DNA of 64,000 nt from Chlorophyllum brunneum (taxonomy: Eukaryota; Basidiomycota; Agaricomycetes; Agaricales; Agaricaceae): positions 1,302,001 to 1,366,000 of the forward strand of contig OY756149.1 of assembly GCA_963576785.1 (NCBI GenBank). The letters are read 5' to 3'. Shown in pieces: positions 45,951 through 55,990 of the stretch (the stretch's first letter is position 1; every line of letters begins with the position of its first letter). Made by a program: the position numbers and the translations under genes. The notes under the pieces are model-generated. The model was not told where the DNA came from, did no database searches, and worked only from the letters and a program-made list of their open reading frames with translations.

Positions 45951-46530
45951 TATTGAAGTTTTGGACATATTCTAGAAATAGACTATGAAGTCATTATGAT
46001 AATAATAGACTGATCTGTTACTTTCCAGTAACTTCAATCCATAGTAACTTCTTATGAGTTGCTCTGCATACAATAAGAGTCATAATGTCAATTGGTACTT
46101 GATAGATTATTCTACATAGTTCCAATGACTGGTATAATACATTCTGCAGTGCTCCACAGGTACTACGCTGCAGTTAGTAGGAGTTATAAGGAATATTCTA
46201 TGTATTCCTAGTATTTTATGTAGTATGACTTGTCTATGTTCTTACATGGATATAAACCCCATGTAGCAGACTAAGTTCTGCATCTTGTTCAATTGAACAA
46301 CTTCTTCATCATTGCTTATCTTCTTGAGTACAACACAAGTCTTGATCTCCTCAACTTTGACCTCTCTACCTCTGACACCGACCGCTTCATTAATAATATC
46401 TGTCTATCCAAATTACCTTTCTACAGGTATCAGATAGAAGCTTATTATCTTGGTAAGTAGACCCTACATTCTCTCCCACTGCGTTTACTGCTGCCCTAGC
46501 ACACAACTTGTTATGGTTGTTTCCTCAACA
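45951..46530 (+). repeat. 3' LTR of copia E2, 580 bp
   Basis: Starts TATTGAAGTT (the family's TGTTGAAG with a G-to-A change) and ends TTTCCTCAACA. It is preceded by a purine-rich tract (AGAGCAAGGAGAAG, 45937-45950) serving as polypurine tract. A TATA-like GGATATAAACC occurs near 46250. Confidence 0.9.
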
Positions 46531-46757
46531 ATTGGGATGCCAGGCATGTCATCATCCTGGTATCACTGTATGGCAAGTTAAAAGTGCCTATGCCGGGGGA
46601 AGGCTCTTTTCATGAGGTATTTCGACTCCATAGAGTATTACACCATCTGGCTTGACAACTGGAGAGGATCCAGCAGGTCTCTGATTAGTGCAGACGTAAC
46701 ATCACCACATGGACCAGCTGATAGACGTTAATACCATGTGCTGGAGAGAGAGATAAT
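46531..46757. other. 227-bp host remnant between two copia elements
   Basis: Non-transposon sequence that joined 55381 onward before copia G inserted at ATAAT. It probably continues the F-box-like pseudogene fragment of 55381-55990 on the minus strand. I see no complete gene. Confidence 0.6.
46753..46757. repeat. 5-bp target-site duplication of copia G (left copy), ATAAT
   Basis: ATAAT is repeated directly outside the other LTR at 55381-55385, and once more at 47329-47333 in the duplicated host segment. Confidence 0.9.
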
Positions 46758-47328
46758 TGTTGAGGAAACGACCGTAACAAGTTGTTTGCTGGGGGCAGCA
46801 GTAAACACAGTGGGAGAGAATGTAGGGTCTACTCACCAAGATAATAAGCTTCTATCTGATACCTATAGAAAGGTAATTTGGATAGACAGATATTATTGAT
46901 GAAACGGTTAACATCAGAGGAGTAGAGGTCAAAGTCGATTAAATCGATGGAGGTGTTGTACTCAAAGAGATAGGCAATGATGAAGAAGTTGTTCGATTGA
47001 ACAAGATGCAGAACTAGGTCTGCTACATGGGGTTTATATACATATTGTAACATAGGCAAGTCATACTACATAAAATACCAGCATTGCATGGATTGTTCCT
47101 TATGACTCCCTTTAACTGCGGCATAGTGCCTGCGGAGTACTGCGGAACGTAGTATCTAGTCATTGGTACTATGTAGAATAATCTATCAAGTACTTATGAC
47201 TCTCATCGTATGCAGAGCAACTCATAGGAAGTTACTACGGAATGAAGTTACTGGAAAGTAACGGATCAGTCTATTATTATCATAATGACTTCATAGTCTA
47301 TTTCTAGAATATGTCCGAAACTTCAACA
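46758..47328 (-). repeat. 3' (or solo) LTR of copia G, 571 bp
   Basis: Plus-strand ends TGTTGAGGAA and AACTTCAACA. It is bordered by ATAAT on both sides (46753-46757, 47329-47333), so taken alone it looks like a solo LTR. Together with 55381-55385 it also closes the complete element. Confidence 0.9.
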
Positions 47329-47570
47329 ATAATGAAACAACGTGAGACTGACTGTTGCAGCCTTTTGATTGGTCTCAAGGTGGGCATACCGCTTAGTGAT
47401 AATCCTAACGTTGATCTCCTCGTTCTGCGTATCAAGGTCCTCCAAGACTTGGTCTCTTGCCTGGCGTGAAACTTCGGAACATAGCAAATCTTATAGCAAT
47501 TCGAGCAGCATCTGCGCACCACCGGACCAGGTCGATAGTCTATTTCTAGAATATGTCCGAAACTTCAACA
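47329..47570 (-). repeat. duplicated host flank (207 bp) plus first ~35 bp of an LTR
   Basis: 47329-47535 matches 55381-55587 with no difference that I could see. It is followed by about 35 bp equal to the start of the LTR (TGTTGAAG... on the minus strand, ending 47570), then the internal region. The junction shows a single shared base. See findings. Confidence 0.9.
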
Positions 47571-47606
47571 CTCCTCCTTGCTCTGTATTGATATAGAGTT
47601 TTTTAA

Positions 47607-49086
47607 TCACTCAAACATCAAGCCAAGGTGAGGTTGGAATAGATTGAATTTAATTTTGTCTAAATTCTTTGTGAGAATATCGGCAGGATTTTCAGTGCCT
47701 TTCACAGAGAATATTTCAATCTTTCCATCTTCTACCAAGTCACGAATGTAATGGTATTTGACGTCAACATATTTTGATTGTTTTTCTGTTACTGGATTTT
47801 TGGCCCAAAATATTAAACCCTCATTATCACCGAAGAGATAAGGGGCTAATGATTGGATACCAATTTCTTTCAACAAATTGACAGTCCAAACAAGTTGTCG
47901 ACTGCAATCTGACAAAGCCATATACTCGGCTTCAGTGGAAGATAATGCAACAGTTTTCTGTTTTCTACTTAACCAAGCAATAGCTCTGCTGGCTAATAAA
48001 CAGAAATATCCAGTTACAGATATACGACTAATTGGATCACCAGCCCAATCAGAGTCAGAAAAAGCATTAAGGCCTTGCATAGAACTTCCATTATAGGTAA
48101 TTCTATATTTGTGAGTAGCATTAAGATACTTTAGCAAATGTAAGCCTGCATTGTAATGCGCTTTAGTGGGATTAGTCATATATTGTGATAATTTGACAGT
48201 GGCAAATGCTATGTCAGGCCAACTACCTATCATCAGATACATAACTGATCCTACTAACTGTTGATACCTCTTTATGAAGTCAGGTGTCGCTTTTCCTGTA
48301 TTGGATTCAAAGATAAATCCATTTGGTAATGGGATTTCTTCTTTTCCAATTACATTAAATCAATCAAGTACTTTTCCTAGATAATCCATTTGGTCTAGGG
48401 TAATTGATCAGTTTATAGGATTTTGCGAAATTTTTATGCCAAGAAACTCTTTGGTTGGACCAAGGTCTTAGCATTCCCATTTCTTCATAAAGAGTGCCCG
48501 CTTCTCATATAGAAGTCTAGAGCCTCTGATTCCAATGAACATTGAGTCATCTACATAGACCAGAGCTATAATAAGCTCTTTGGTTTCAGGGTCGTAGTAA
48601 TAATAGACTCTAGCATCTAATTTGGATCGGATAAATCCTAGATCGGTCATTGACTTAGTCAATTCCTTCCACCATTGTCATCCGGATTGCTTTAGTCCAT
48701 AAATGGCTCGGTTTAATTTCCAAACCAAATTACCACGACCTGTATTGAAACCTTCTGGAAGTTCCATATAGAGTTCTTCATCCAGTTTTCCGTAGAGATA
48801 AGCAGTTTTAACATCTAAACTGAGTATCTCCCAATCGTTGAGGGCAGCGACTGCAAATATGAGTTGTGCTGTCTCATAACGGACTACTGGTGAAAATAGT
48901 TCATCGTAATTGATTTCCTCTATCTGAGAGAATCCTTTTACTACTAGTCAAGTATGGTATTGACCATCTGATTTGGGTGTGAAGACCTATCTATTTTTGA
49001 CAGCTTTTCTTCCAGGCAGAAGTTTAGCTAAGTCATAAACATGTCTTTCTCTGAGCAAATTTAACTCTTCTAAGCATGCTTTCCAC
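47607..49086 (-). pseudogene. copia G RT (broken) and RNase H (open)
   Basis: RNase H is open from 48242 to 47607 (211 codons): MYLMIGSWPDIAFATVKL, SDSDWAGDP, SSTEAEYMALSD, DVKYHYIRDL and NPADILTKNL are the expected copia RT/RNase H motifs. Upstream, the RT region 49086-48243 contains the YVDD box (ALVYVDDSMF, near 48545) but is split by stops. The family's product copies the RNA into cDNA in the particle. Confidence 0.87.
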
Positions 49087-49840
49087 TATTTAGATTTTTC
49101 TTCTGATGGTAGTTGATCTAGATCCTTGAAAGAAATAGGAACTAATGGTGATTCGACTTTTTGAGTGCACAGATAATTGATCATCCCTACTCCTCCTTCT
49201 CTGCATAAGTCTTCCAATGTAGAAGCTTCATGCTGAGAACGTCTATCAATTATTCCAGGTTTGGAAGCCTCTGATCGAATTTGTCTAACAAGTCTACTCG
49301 TAGAACTTGTCAGTTTCGACTTAGGAGGTTGGAACATTTCATAGTCCTGGAGTATTTTGGTTGGATGCTTTGTAGAACCATAGAAGTTTCCTGGACGTTC
49401 AGGTACTTTTCTGGTTTTTTGTGGTCTCTGAGGTATTTCAGGAACCGGTGTTTGATCCGAGTGACCTCGTGGTACAGAAGGACCAGTATCCCGATCATCT
49501 TCGACAGGGGTATAGGGTATGAATGGTTGTACATCCGGATCATCTCTTTGAGAAGACGGATGGTTCGGACCTTCAGGGTGATTAGGTGGATCAGCGTATG
49601 ATAATCCATCACTGTCATCATCTTCTGGTGTTTGTGCTTCTCTTGGTGGAAAGAGAATGTTTTGCACAATACCATCCCACTCCTCCTGAACATCGGTATC
49701 GATATTCGGTGCTTTTCCCTTTCCTTTATTCTTTTTAGGTTCAGGGAAAGGAGTTGGAATACATCCATGAACAGATCTATAAGTCCTGTCTTCTGGAGAA
49801 CTTTCGGGAGAAGTTTGGGGAATAGGGCTTGGTGGATTAT
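49086..49840 (-). pseudogene. copia G linker between integrase and RT
   Basis: Serine/proline/acid-rich linker (PEDDDSDGLSYADPPNHPEG, PEIPQRPQKTRKVPERPGNF) at 49667-49086, followed by EEKSK and a stop at the RT border. It is separated from integrase by the mitochondrial insertion. Confidence 0.8.
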
Positions 49841-49854
49841 CAATTTCATTGTTT

Positions 49855-50022
49855 ATTTGGTATCAATTTGATTCAAGTCAAACACAGTATCAATTTGTAT
49901 CTGAATTTAATCCTGCCCTAGGTGGAAACTTTTGTAACTTAAATTTTGGTATTGATAGTATATCTTTATATTTTGTATTATTAACTACATTTGTAACACC
50001 TGTTGCATTACTATCCAATTAT
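49855..50022 (+). pseudogene. nad4: nad4 fragment of mitochondrial origin
   Basis: About 56 codons read YQFDSSQTQYQFVSEFNP and then NFGIDSISLYFVLLTTFVTP, followed by ALLSNY. This fits the N-terminal third of NADH dehydrogenase subunit 4, a proton-pumping membrane subunit of complex I. It lacks a start and is truncated at the junction to the polymerase sequence. It contains no stop within the segment, so the capture could be recent; nuclear expression is not expected. Confidence 0.85.
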
Positions 50023-50340
50023 ACTAAACCTGCAATGGTTCTTATACCTGATTTAGTCTTTACATGAGTTTGAAGTAGCTTTGCTAGGATGAATTAAATT
50101 TCCAGGTGTAGTTATTTTACAATAGAAGAAACCAAATGCATTCGGATCTATCAAAATAAGTTTTATTACCAATAGGCATTGGATATTTAATCAGAATAAA
50201 AGGATATAATGAATTTACATCATAACCATATACTAATTCTTTACTTTCATTAGTTGGCGAAGCTAGTAGTAGCCTTGGCCACTAGCCTATTATATAAAGA
50301 TAAATATATAAATAAAAATCGGGATAAATGGTTTAAGTCA
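50023..50340 (-). pseudogene. dpo: mitochondrial-plasmid type family B DNA polymerase fragment (dpo)
   Basis: Minus strand: KELVYGYDVNSLYPF with PMPIGNK (50240-50170) is palm motif A of protein-primed family B polymerases. After a frameshift, DPNAFGFFYCKITTPGNLIHP follows (about 50165-50095), then in another frame QTHVKTKSGIRTIAGL (to 50023). This order is that of the dpo gene of linear mitochondrial plasmids, often integrated in fungal mtDNA. At least two frameshifts show it is dead. It faces opposite to nad4. Confidence 0.82.
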
Positions 50341-51530
50341 TAAGACATTGTAAGTAGATGGGTCTGGAGCATGGAAGACAATAACTTCTGAAGGTGTACT
50401 TCGAGAAGTAGAAGATGATGGTTGGTTCATCCGTTCTTCTCGCTTCTTCCCAACACATTTAGGGAAGTGTTCTTTGCTGAATACAGCTATTGGAGATGTA
50501 TAGATTACATTTCCATTTAGGTGCCTCATGAAACGATAATTTTTCCTATCTGATGTCCAACCAAGGAAAATCATGAGTTCTGACTTCGCTGTCAGTTTAT
50601 TGTCTCTTATCTCTTTTGGGAGAAAGACATAAGCACTGCAGCCAAAGACTCTCTCTTTGGAGATGTCTGGAATCTTCTGATTCAACACTTCATAAGGTGT
50701 TTTCCACATGAGCCATGATACTGGTGTTTTATTATAGATATGTATTGCATGATCTATAGAAAACTCCCACCAACCATTAGGAATACAAGCATGATGCCGC
50801 ATGGCTTCTGCTTTATCCATTAAAGTTTGGTTCAAGCATTCTGCTCAACTGTTCTGTTGGTGTATGTGCGGTGCACTGGTCTCATGTATGATCCCTAATG
50901 AGCGCAAATGAGATTGCAACTTGTCAGTTGTATATTCTCCTCCTCTATCAGTGCAGAGATATTTTAATTTAGTCTCGTATTGAGTCTGAATTAGTGTAAT
51001 GAAATTTTTCATTTCTTCTGCTGCTTCTGATTTCTTATGGAGGAAGCGAATCCATCCATGAGAGGAAAAGTTGTCCATTATGGTCATGACCCACTTAAAT
51101 TTATGGTAAGAAAGAATCGGAAGTTCAACTAAATCTGAGTGAATTCTTTCGAATGGACGCTTTGCGCATGTAGGGTTCTCTCTAAAGGGTTTCTGGTGCA
51201 TCTTTCCCTTGGCACAACCGTCACAGACTGGTTTTGCTCAGGAATCTGCACCAGAATAAACCCAATCGTATTTTTCTCAAAATGATTGAGGATACGATTA
51301 GAGGGATGTCCTAATCTTGCATGTACAACTTTGTAGCCAATGATTGGATCTGCAGTCATAGCTGCTTGTTCCGAATGTACAATTTTGGTATTAACAAAAT
51401 GTAAAGTAGTGTTACAACTTGCTGAAGGATATGCTTGAAGAATAGCATTTCCTTCGCTATCAACAACTACTGATTTGTTGGCATCTGTTCTAACAGTTTT
51501 GCTATCCTGGCATAACTGTCCCACTGACAT
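50338..51530 (-). pseudogene. copia G pre-integrase and integrase
   Basis: Pre-integrase motif VVHARLGHPSN (about 51320) and CDGCAKGK zinc pair; integrase core FERIHSDLVELPILSYHKFK (51150), CTDRGGEYTTDK, SAPHIHQQN, stop, AECLNQ; and the C-terminal block HIYNKTPVSWLMWKTPYEVL (50835-50338). The frame ends at the mitochondrial insertion with PDPSTYNVL. Two or three stops; otherwise close to E2. Confidence 0.87.
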
Positions 51531-51545
51531 TAGTCATTCAGAGGT

Positions 51546-52361
51546 TCATTTTAGAAGGAAGACTGGATATATTAATATCTGCATTGGTTGAACGCTGTCA
51601 GTCTTCCTGTTATAGACTCTATGCTTAAGCATAACTGCACCAAGACCAACCGCATTAAGGTAGGGGCCTTGTGCTCCTACAGTCTTAATTGGGATCAAAA
51701 CTTCGAGTTCTTCGAAGTTGATGAAGTCTTCCGCATAAGGGGTATAATGACATGATGCCCCTGAGTCTAATAACCATACGTCACTATATTCTTCTAGTGG
51801 TGTTATGATTTGATCATTGCTTAGCGATCGAGATCTTATTTGATCCGGTACTCTTAAATACTGATCGGGCATATGCATGGAAAAACAAAAAAGTTGAGAA
51901 GTGTTAACACACTTCTCATTCATCCATTTGCTTGTAACAATATTATTATGGGATCCTAAAGATCCCGATAGCATAATTACATACCTGGCCCCCAATGTCC
52001 CTTCCCCTTGCCCTTGCCCTTCTTCTTGTGAAGATGACCGGTTGGCATATTGGTAACAGGACTGTGTATCAGGGTTAGTAAGAGTATCTGAGATCGAATT
52101 GATTACGTACCCAGCTCCTCCCTTCTTCTTGAAGTTGCTCCCGTAGTCAGTCGACGAAAGTCCGAGAGACACCTCAGATTGAGGTGCCGAAGCAAAGGGT
52201 TTGGACTTTGGAGACTTTGGGAGAGGCCCAGAAGAGGGTCCTGTGACGTTCGCAGGGTTCCTGGGGTCATGGATGTTGTAGGCAACATCCTGAGCCAGCG
52301 CCATGAGGTCATCGACCTCCTTCTTGCTCTCAAGCCGTTTGAAGGCTTCATCTACCAACAC
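51546..52361 (-). CDS. copia G Gag/protease linker and aspartic protease (271-codon open segment)
   Basis: Continuous from 52361 to 51546. The first half is linker (VDEAFKRLESKKEVDDLMAL; serine- and glycine-rich stretch; QEEGQGQGEG). The second half contains the retropepsin-like motif VWLLDSGASCHYTP near 51770, the D-S-G typical of copia proteases. It would cleave the polyprotein. Frames upstream (52373) and downstream (51545) have stops, so it is part of a broken polyprotein. Confidence 0.8.
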   Translation of the reverse strand: MLVDEAFKRLESKKEVDDLMALAQDVAYNIHDPRNPANVTGPSSGPLPKSPKSKPFASAPQSEVSLGLSSTDYGSNFKKKGGAGYVINSISDTLTNPDTQSCYQYANRSSSQEEGQGQGEGTLGARYVIMLSGSLGSHNNIVTSKWMNEKCVNTSQLFCFSMHMPDQYLRVPDQIRSRSLSNDQIITPLEEYSDVWLLDSGASCHYTPYAEDFINFEELEVLIPIKTVGAQGPYLNAVGLGAVMLKHRVYNRKTDSVQPMQILIYPVFLLK

Positions 52362-52532
52362 TGTAAGTGTGGCAGGTCACCTATCAGCGGTCTTGTTCTT
52401 CTGAGTAAGAGAATATCTCTTACTCTGGAATCGCTCTATCAGAGGGGAGGCCCGAGGAAGAGGAGGGAACTCCTCTTCATAGGTCCTGACAGCCGGAGCT
52501 ACTATTTCCTCTCGAGGAGGAAGGTAGAACAG

Positions 52533-53294
52533 CTAAACCTTTCCAGGTTCAAGCGAGTCACCCCGGGTGACGGAGTCCATGCTTGGGATCTTTACCACAT
52601 GGTGCATAGCCAAATTAATTTTTGTCCCAAATTTGGGAGAAACCAATAAGGTGTATAGCGAACCAAGGGGTAAGAGGAAAGAGAAGCGGACATGAGTTGC
52701 GTTAATATCAGGGTTACTATGCTTTAGGAACCATTTACTCACCCTCATGTGTCCCTCACAGGTACAACCTGGGGGGTGACCAGAAGGAACCGAAGGTACA
52801 CCGGGAGGTGTCACCGATCGTCCTTGTTGGGTGTGGGGATGAGAGACCTCGTGCATCCGTCGATCATATCAATTGAGGGCACGTTTCTTCGCCATTTGCA
52901 TGGGCAAAGGACCAGTGACGCAGTCACGCCAAGTGGTCACCTGTTGGATCTGCAGTGAGTTTTCAAGTAAGGCAGTGAAACATAAGTTTCATGCTTCAGC
53001 ACGCACCTTTTTCTTGAGCTCAGCATGATCATTTTCTCATGCCTGCTGGACCTTCTTGGGATTAACCCAAGTAAGAGGTTTTGGTCTCTCACTCACTAGT
53101 ACACGAGTGGTCGGAGGAGTGGGAGTGGGAACGGGTCGAGGCATGTCCATGCGCCTCATCAGGTCGAAGGGGGTCATTCCCGGACTAGTGAAGTGACGGA
53201 CCGCTGGTTCCGTGGCAGCGGCGAAGCCCGCCATGGCTTCCACCATGTGGGCCTGGGGTTTACCCTGGTGCTTCTTGGGCTTCTTCTTCTTCTT
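52533..53294 (-). pseudogene. copia G Gag-to-protease spacer
   Basis: Broken frames between gag and protease: 53246-53037 (MVEAMAGFAAATEPAVRHFT, proline-rich), and 52856-52533 (HTQQGRSVTPPGVPSVPSGH, then LEPGKV, homologous to 620-690 in E1). I saw no zinc knuckle clearly preserved. Confidence 0.65.
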
Positions 53295-54128
53295 CTAGAT
53301 GTTAATCCAGGTAGGAGTAGGAGGAGAAGGCTGAGGGGGCTGCCCACTCAGGTTGGCAGGGTGGTGAGGACCTCTCGCAGGCTGGGCCCTGGTATTGCCT
53401 CCAGGGTGGAAGCGGTTCCAGGGTGGTCCAGGGCGAGTCCTGGGGAAGTTGCCCTGAGGGCGAGCTTGGTAGTTAGCGGTAGCGGCAAATGAAGCTTGTT
53501 GGTTAGACATGGAGGGTCTGGATCCTTCACATCTTGACCATTCAGCATTTATAGCCTGCTGAACTACCTCCCAGGTCATATCTACAACATTGTGATTATT
53601 TGCCAATGTTGTTTGTGCCACAGCATTCCAATCCGGTGGTAATGCGTTCAAAGCAATCATCATGCCAAGAACTTCTGGCAATCTTACTTTGGCTGTTTCT
53701 AATTGAGAAGCCATTGTTCTCAATTCAGCTAGATCCATTGCTGGATCTTGATTCCCTGAAATGCGCTTTCGCAGCATTCTTTGGAGAATTGAATATACTA
53801 CGGCAGGAGAAGGTGTCCCAAAGTGGGTTTTCAAGTCATCCCAGAGGAATCCAGGAGCATCATGCCCATGGAGTAACAGGGAATCAGGTAAGGTGCCATT
53901 AATAACAGCCAATGCCTGACCTCTCAATTGTTCTCTCCTTCTGTCTTCCTCCATTAAGGTGGTAGGATTTGCAGGAGAGAGATCCTGGTTTGTCACAGTC
54001 CATCCGGACTGGTCAGAACCAGTGATAGAAATGAGGGTTAGGGCATCCTGAAGCCTTCTAGACCAGAACGCATAGTTCTTAGGCCCATTGAGCTTAGGTA
54101 AACCAGCGACGATATTATTAGTAGACAT
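53295..54128 (-). CDS. copia G gag, 277 aa
   Basis: An open frame from ATG 54128, 147 bp after the primer-binding site. It reads MSTNNIVAGLPKLNGPKNYA, then WSRRLQDALTLISI, LWDDLKTHFG, LPEVLGMMIALNALPPDW and NAEWSRCEG, the pattern of copia Gag (UBN2/DUF4219-like). The C-terminal 80 residues are rich in P, R, G and N (QARPQGNFPRTRPGPPWN). The stop at 53295 (after TWINI) may be original or secondary. The product would form the capsid. Confidence 0.85.
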   Translation of the reverse strand: MSTNNIVAGLPKLNGPKNYAFWSRRLQDALTLISITGSDQSGWTVTNQDLSPANPTTLMEEDRRREQLRGQALAVINGTLPDSLLLHGHDAPGFLWDDLKTHFGTPSPAVVYSILQRMLRKRISGNQDPAMDLAELRTMASQLETAKVRLPEVLGMMIALNALPPDWNAVAQTTLANNHNVVDMTWEVVQQAINAEWSRCEGSRPSMSNQQASFAATANYQARPQGNFPRTRPGPPWNRFHPGGNTRAQPARGPHHPANLSGQPPQPSPPTPTWINI

Positions 54129-54274
54129 AATATCTTCATCGAGTGTATTTCTTTCTAGAAGAAAATTCTCGTATCAGCAATGATCAAATGCAAGGATAAC
54201 TCTGTCAGGTAAAGCCCTATCATCCTATCTCGGTTAGAGGGGATGATAATGGTTTAACCATTGGTAAGGCTACC

Positions 54275-54287
54275 GGGGCCCATAACC
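54275..54287 (-). other. primer-binding site of copia G (initiator-Met tRNA anticodon arm)
   Basis: Directly inside the 5' LTR the plus strand reads GGGGCCCATAACC. It resembles the anticodon arm of tRNA-iMet (AGGGCTCATAACC) at 11 of 13 positions, including the CAT anticodon. This fits half-tRNA priming known for copia. Confidence 0.65.
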
Positions 54288-54841
54288 TGTTGAGGAAATA
54301 ACCGTAACGAGTTGTTTGCTGGGGGCAGCAGTAAACGCAGTGGGAGAGAACATAGGGTCTACTTTGAGCGCCCTCGTATCCGTGCCGGTTCAATCCCCCC
54401 GCCACGTCGTCATCAAGTCCGTCAGAGGTTTGGGTCAGCTCCGGTTTGATTCCTTTCTCTCTCTCCTCTTTCCTTTCGCTCTCACGGTTATGGACTTCAC
54501 TCCATTTCTTTATCTTCCCTCCCTCGCTAGCATACTTTTTATCTAGTCTTCTTTCCACCTTCATCATTCCCGTGGTGTGGGGCCGAGAGCCTCCCCACAC
54601 GCTAGTACCATTCGCTGTTCCCCCTTGTGATTGCGAGTAGATAGTTCTCTTTTCTGTCTCTCTTCTTTCTCTCACTCTCTCTCGGACCAGCGTTGGTGCC
54701 AAACATCGCTCTAGTGTACGCGCTAGATGGCGTCGAGTCTCGCGGGGTTAGTTTACTTTCCCCTCTCTGAACACTTTGTACGAGTATGCATTTGTATGTA
54801 TGTACGCGCGGACTGCGATCGAGCACCGCTATATAAATTGA

Positions 54842-54872
<31 letters not shown>

Positions 54873-55380
54873 CATAGGGTCTACTCACCAAGATAATAAG
54901 CTTCTATCTGATACCTATAGAAAGGTAATTTGGATAGACAGATATTATTGATGAAACGGTTAACATCAGAGGAGTAGAGGTCAAAGTCGATTAAATCGAT
55001 GGAGGTGTTGTACTCAAAGAGATAGGCAATGATGAAGAAGTTGTTCAATTGAACAAGATACAGAACTAGGTCTGCTACATGGGGTTTATATACATATTGT
55101 AACATAGGCAAGTCATACTACATAAAATACCAGCATTGCATGGATTGTTCCTTATGACTCCCTTTAACTGCGGCGTAGTGCCTGCGGAGTACTGCGGAAC
55201 GTAGTATCTAGTCATTGGTACTATGTAGAATAATCTATCAAGTACTTATGACTCTCATCGTATGCAGAGCAACTCATAGGAAGTTACTACGGAATGAAGT
55301 TACTGGAAAGTAACGGATCAGTCTATTATTATCATAATGACTTCATAGTCTATTTCTAGAATATGTCCGAAACTTCAACA
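54288..55380 (-). repeat. 5' LTR of copia G, interrupted by a LINE
   Basis: Plus-strand ends TGTTGAGGAA and AACTTCAACA; 571 bp once the LINE and one target copy (522 bp) are removed. TATA-like sequence (GTTTATATACATATTG, antisense) near 55085. Confidence 0.9.
54364..54870 (+). mobile_element. LINE 3' stub in the copia G 5' LTR
   Basis: A ~507-bp LINE tail (from the C-terminus of ORF2, VIKSVRGLGQLRFDSF, through the 3' UTR to poly-A 54847-54870), flanked by the 15-bp duplication AACATAGGGTCTACT (54349-54363, 54871-54885). It is absent from the LTR at 46758-47328. Confidence 0.93.
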
Positions 55381-55990
55381 ATAATGAAACAACGTGAGAC
55401 TGACTGTTGCAGCCTTTTGATTGGTCTCAAGGTGGGCATACCGCTTAGTGATAATCCTAACGTTGATCTCCTCGTTCTGCGTATCAAGGTCCTCCAAGAC
55501 TTGGTCTCTTGCCTGGCGTGAAACTTCGGAACATAGCAAATCTTATAGCAATTCGAGCAGCATCTGCGCACCACCGGACCAGGTCGACTCGATATATATA
55601 CATTCGCGACTCTTCTACAGAGGTGTGAGCCAAACTGAGATAGGCGTAGATAAGACTTCTGTGCACGTTCTCTCCATCCGAAACTTGCGGCGCGCAGGGA
55701 GAGCAGTGGTGCCCATCGAGCCATCCGGGCCCTATATCTAAACAGCAGCTTTCTATCTCCTTGGTCGAAAGATGGTCATGGCGCGTTGTCCAAACCGACG
55801 GCAACGCTGGACTGGGGGATCAGATGTGCCATGGGCCGCCTGGAAGACGTTGATATAGCATGGTCCAACATCGGCCCGAGGAGGTAGTTCAACTGCGCGC
55901 ATACTGAAGCTTGCAGAGAAACAGGTTTAGAGATGCCTATATTCACCGCGCCCTGTAGGTTTGCGCGTTAATAATACAGAATTAGTTGCC
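55381..55990 (-). pseudogene. F-box-like gene fragment (paralogue of 56233-57849)
   Basis: Minus-strand pieces resemble the middle of the intact F-box gene. MARWAPLLSLRAASFGWRE (55724) corresponds to IERRAPRLSFRIAAFVWDK. SRMYIYRVDLVRWCADAARI with FRSFTPGK (around 55590-55500) corresponds to SRTYIHQVDLVGHGADATLV with FRCFTPGK. No F-box is left, frames shift, and copia G inserted in it at 55381. Likely a tandem-duplicate remnant. Confidence 0.7.

Larger units (their letters stand above)
40792..46530 (+). mobile_element. Ty1/copia element E2, 5'-truncated, split by a LINE
   Basis: Begins abruptly inside the pre-integrase region (matching E1 at 1948) just after the LINE poly-A and about ten bases of unexplained sequence. 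It carries integrase, linker, RT, RNase H (interrupted at 43346-45260) and the 3' LTR 45951-46530. Gag, protease and 5' LTR are absent. Numerous stops are present. Confidence 0.9.
49843..50353 (+). other. nuclear mitochondrial DNA (nad4 fragment joined to antisense plasmid-type DNA polymerase)
   Basis: An AT-rich 510-bp block, absent from copia E2, interrupts copia G. The plus strand at 49855-50022 encodes a nad4 segment (NFGIDSISLYFVLLTTFVTP, a conserved NADH dehydrogenase subunit 4 block). The minus strand at 50340-50023 encodes protein-primed family B DNA polymerase pieces. About 15-20 bp of copia is missing at the insertion and no target duplication is seen, as expected for capture by end joining. 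Confidence 0.88.
46758..55380 (-). mobile_element. Ty1/copia element G (full length, rearranged)
   Basis: Minus strand: 5' LTR 54288-55380 (with a LINE inserted), primer-binding site 54275-54287, gag 54128-53295, protease region 52361-51546, integrase 51530-50338, mitochondrial insertion 49843-50353, linker and RT to 48243, RNase H 48242-47607, and 3' LTR 46758-47328. Between 3' LTR and internal region lie 242 extra bases (47329-47570). LTRs are 571 bp without the LINE and differ at only a handful of sites. TSD ATAAT on both outer sides. Confidence 0.92.

Noticed and set aside
50023..50067. Extension of nad4 beyond position 50022 on the plus strand
   Set aside because: The minus strand here encodes polymerase residues (GIRTIAGL), so the plus-strand continuation is antisense.
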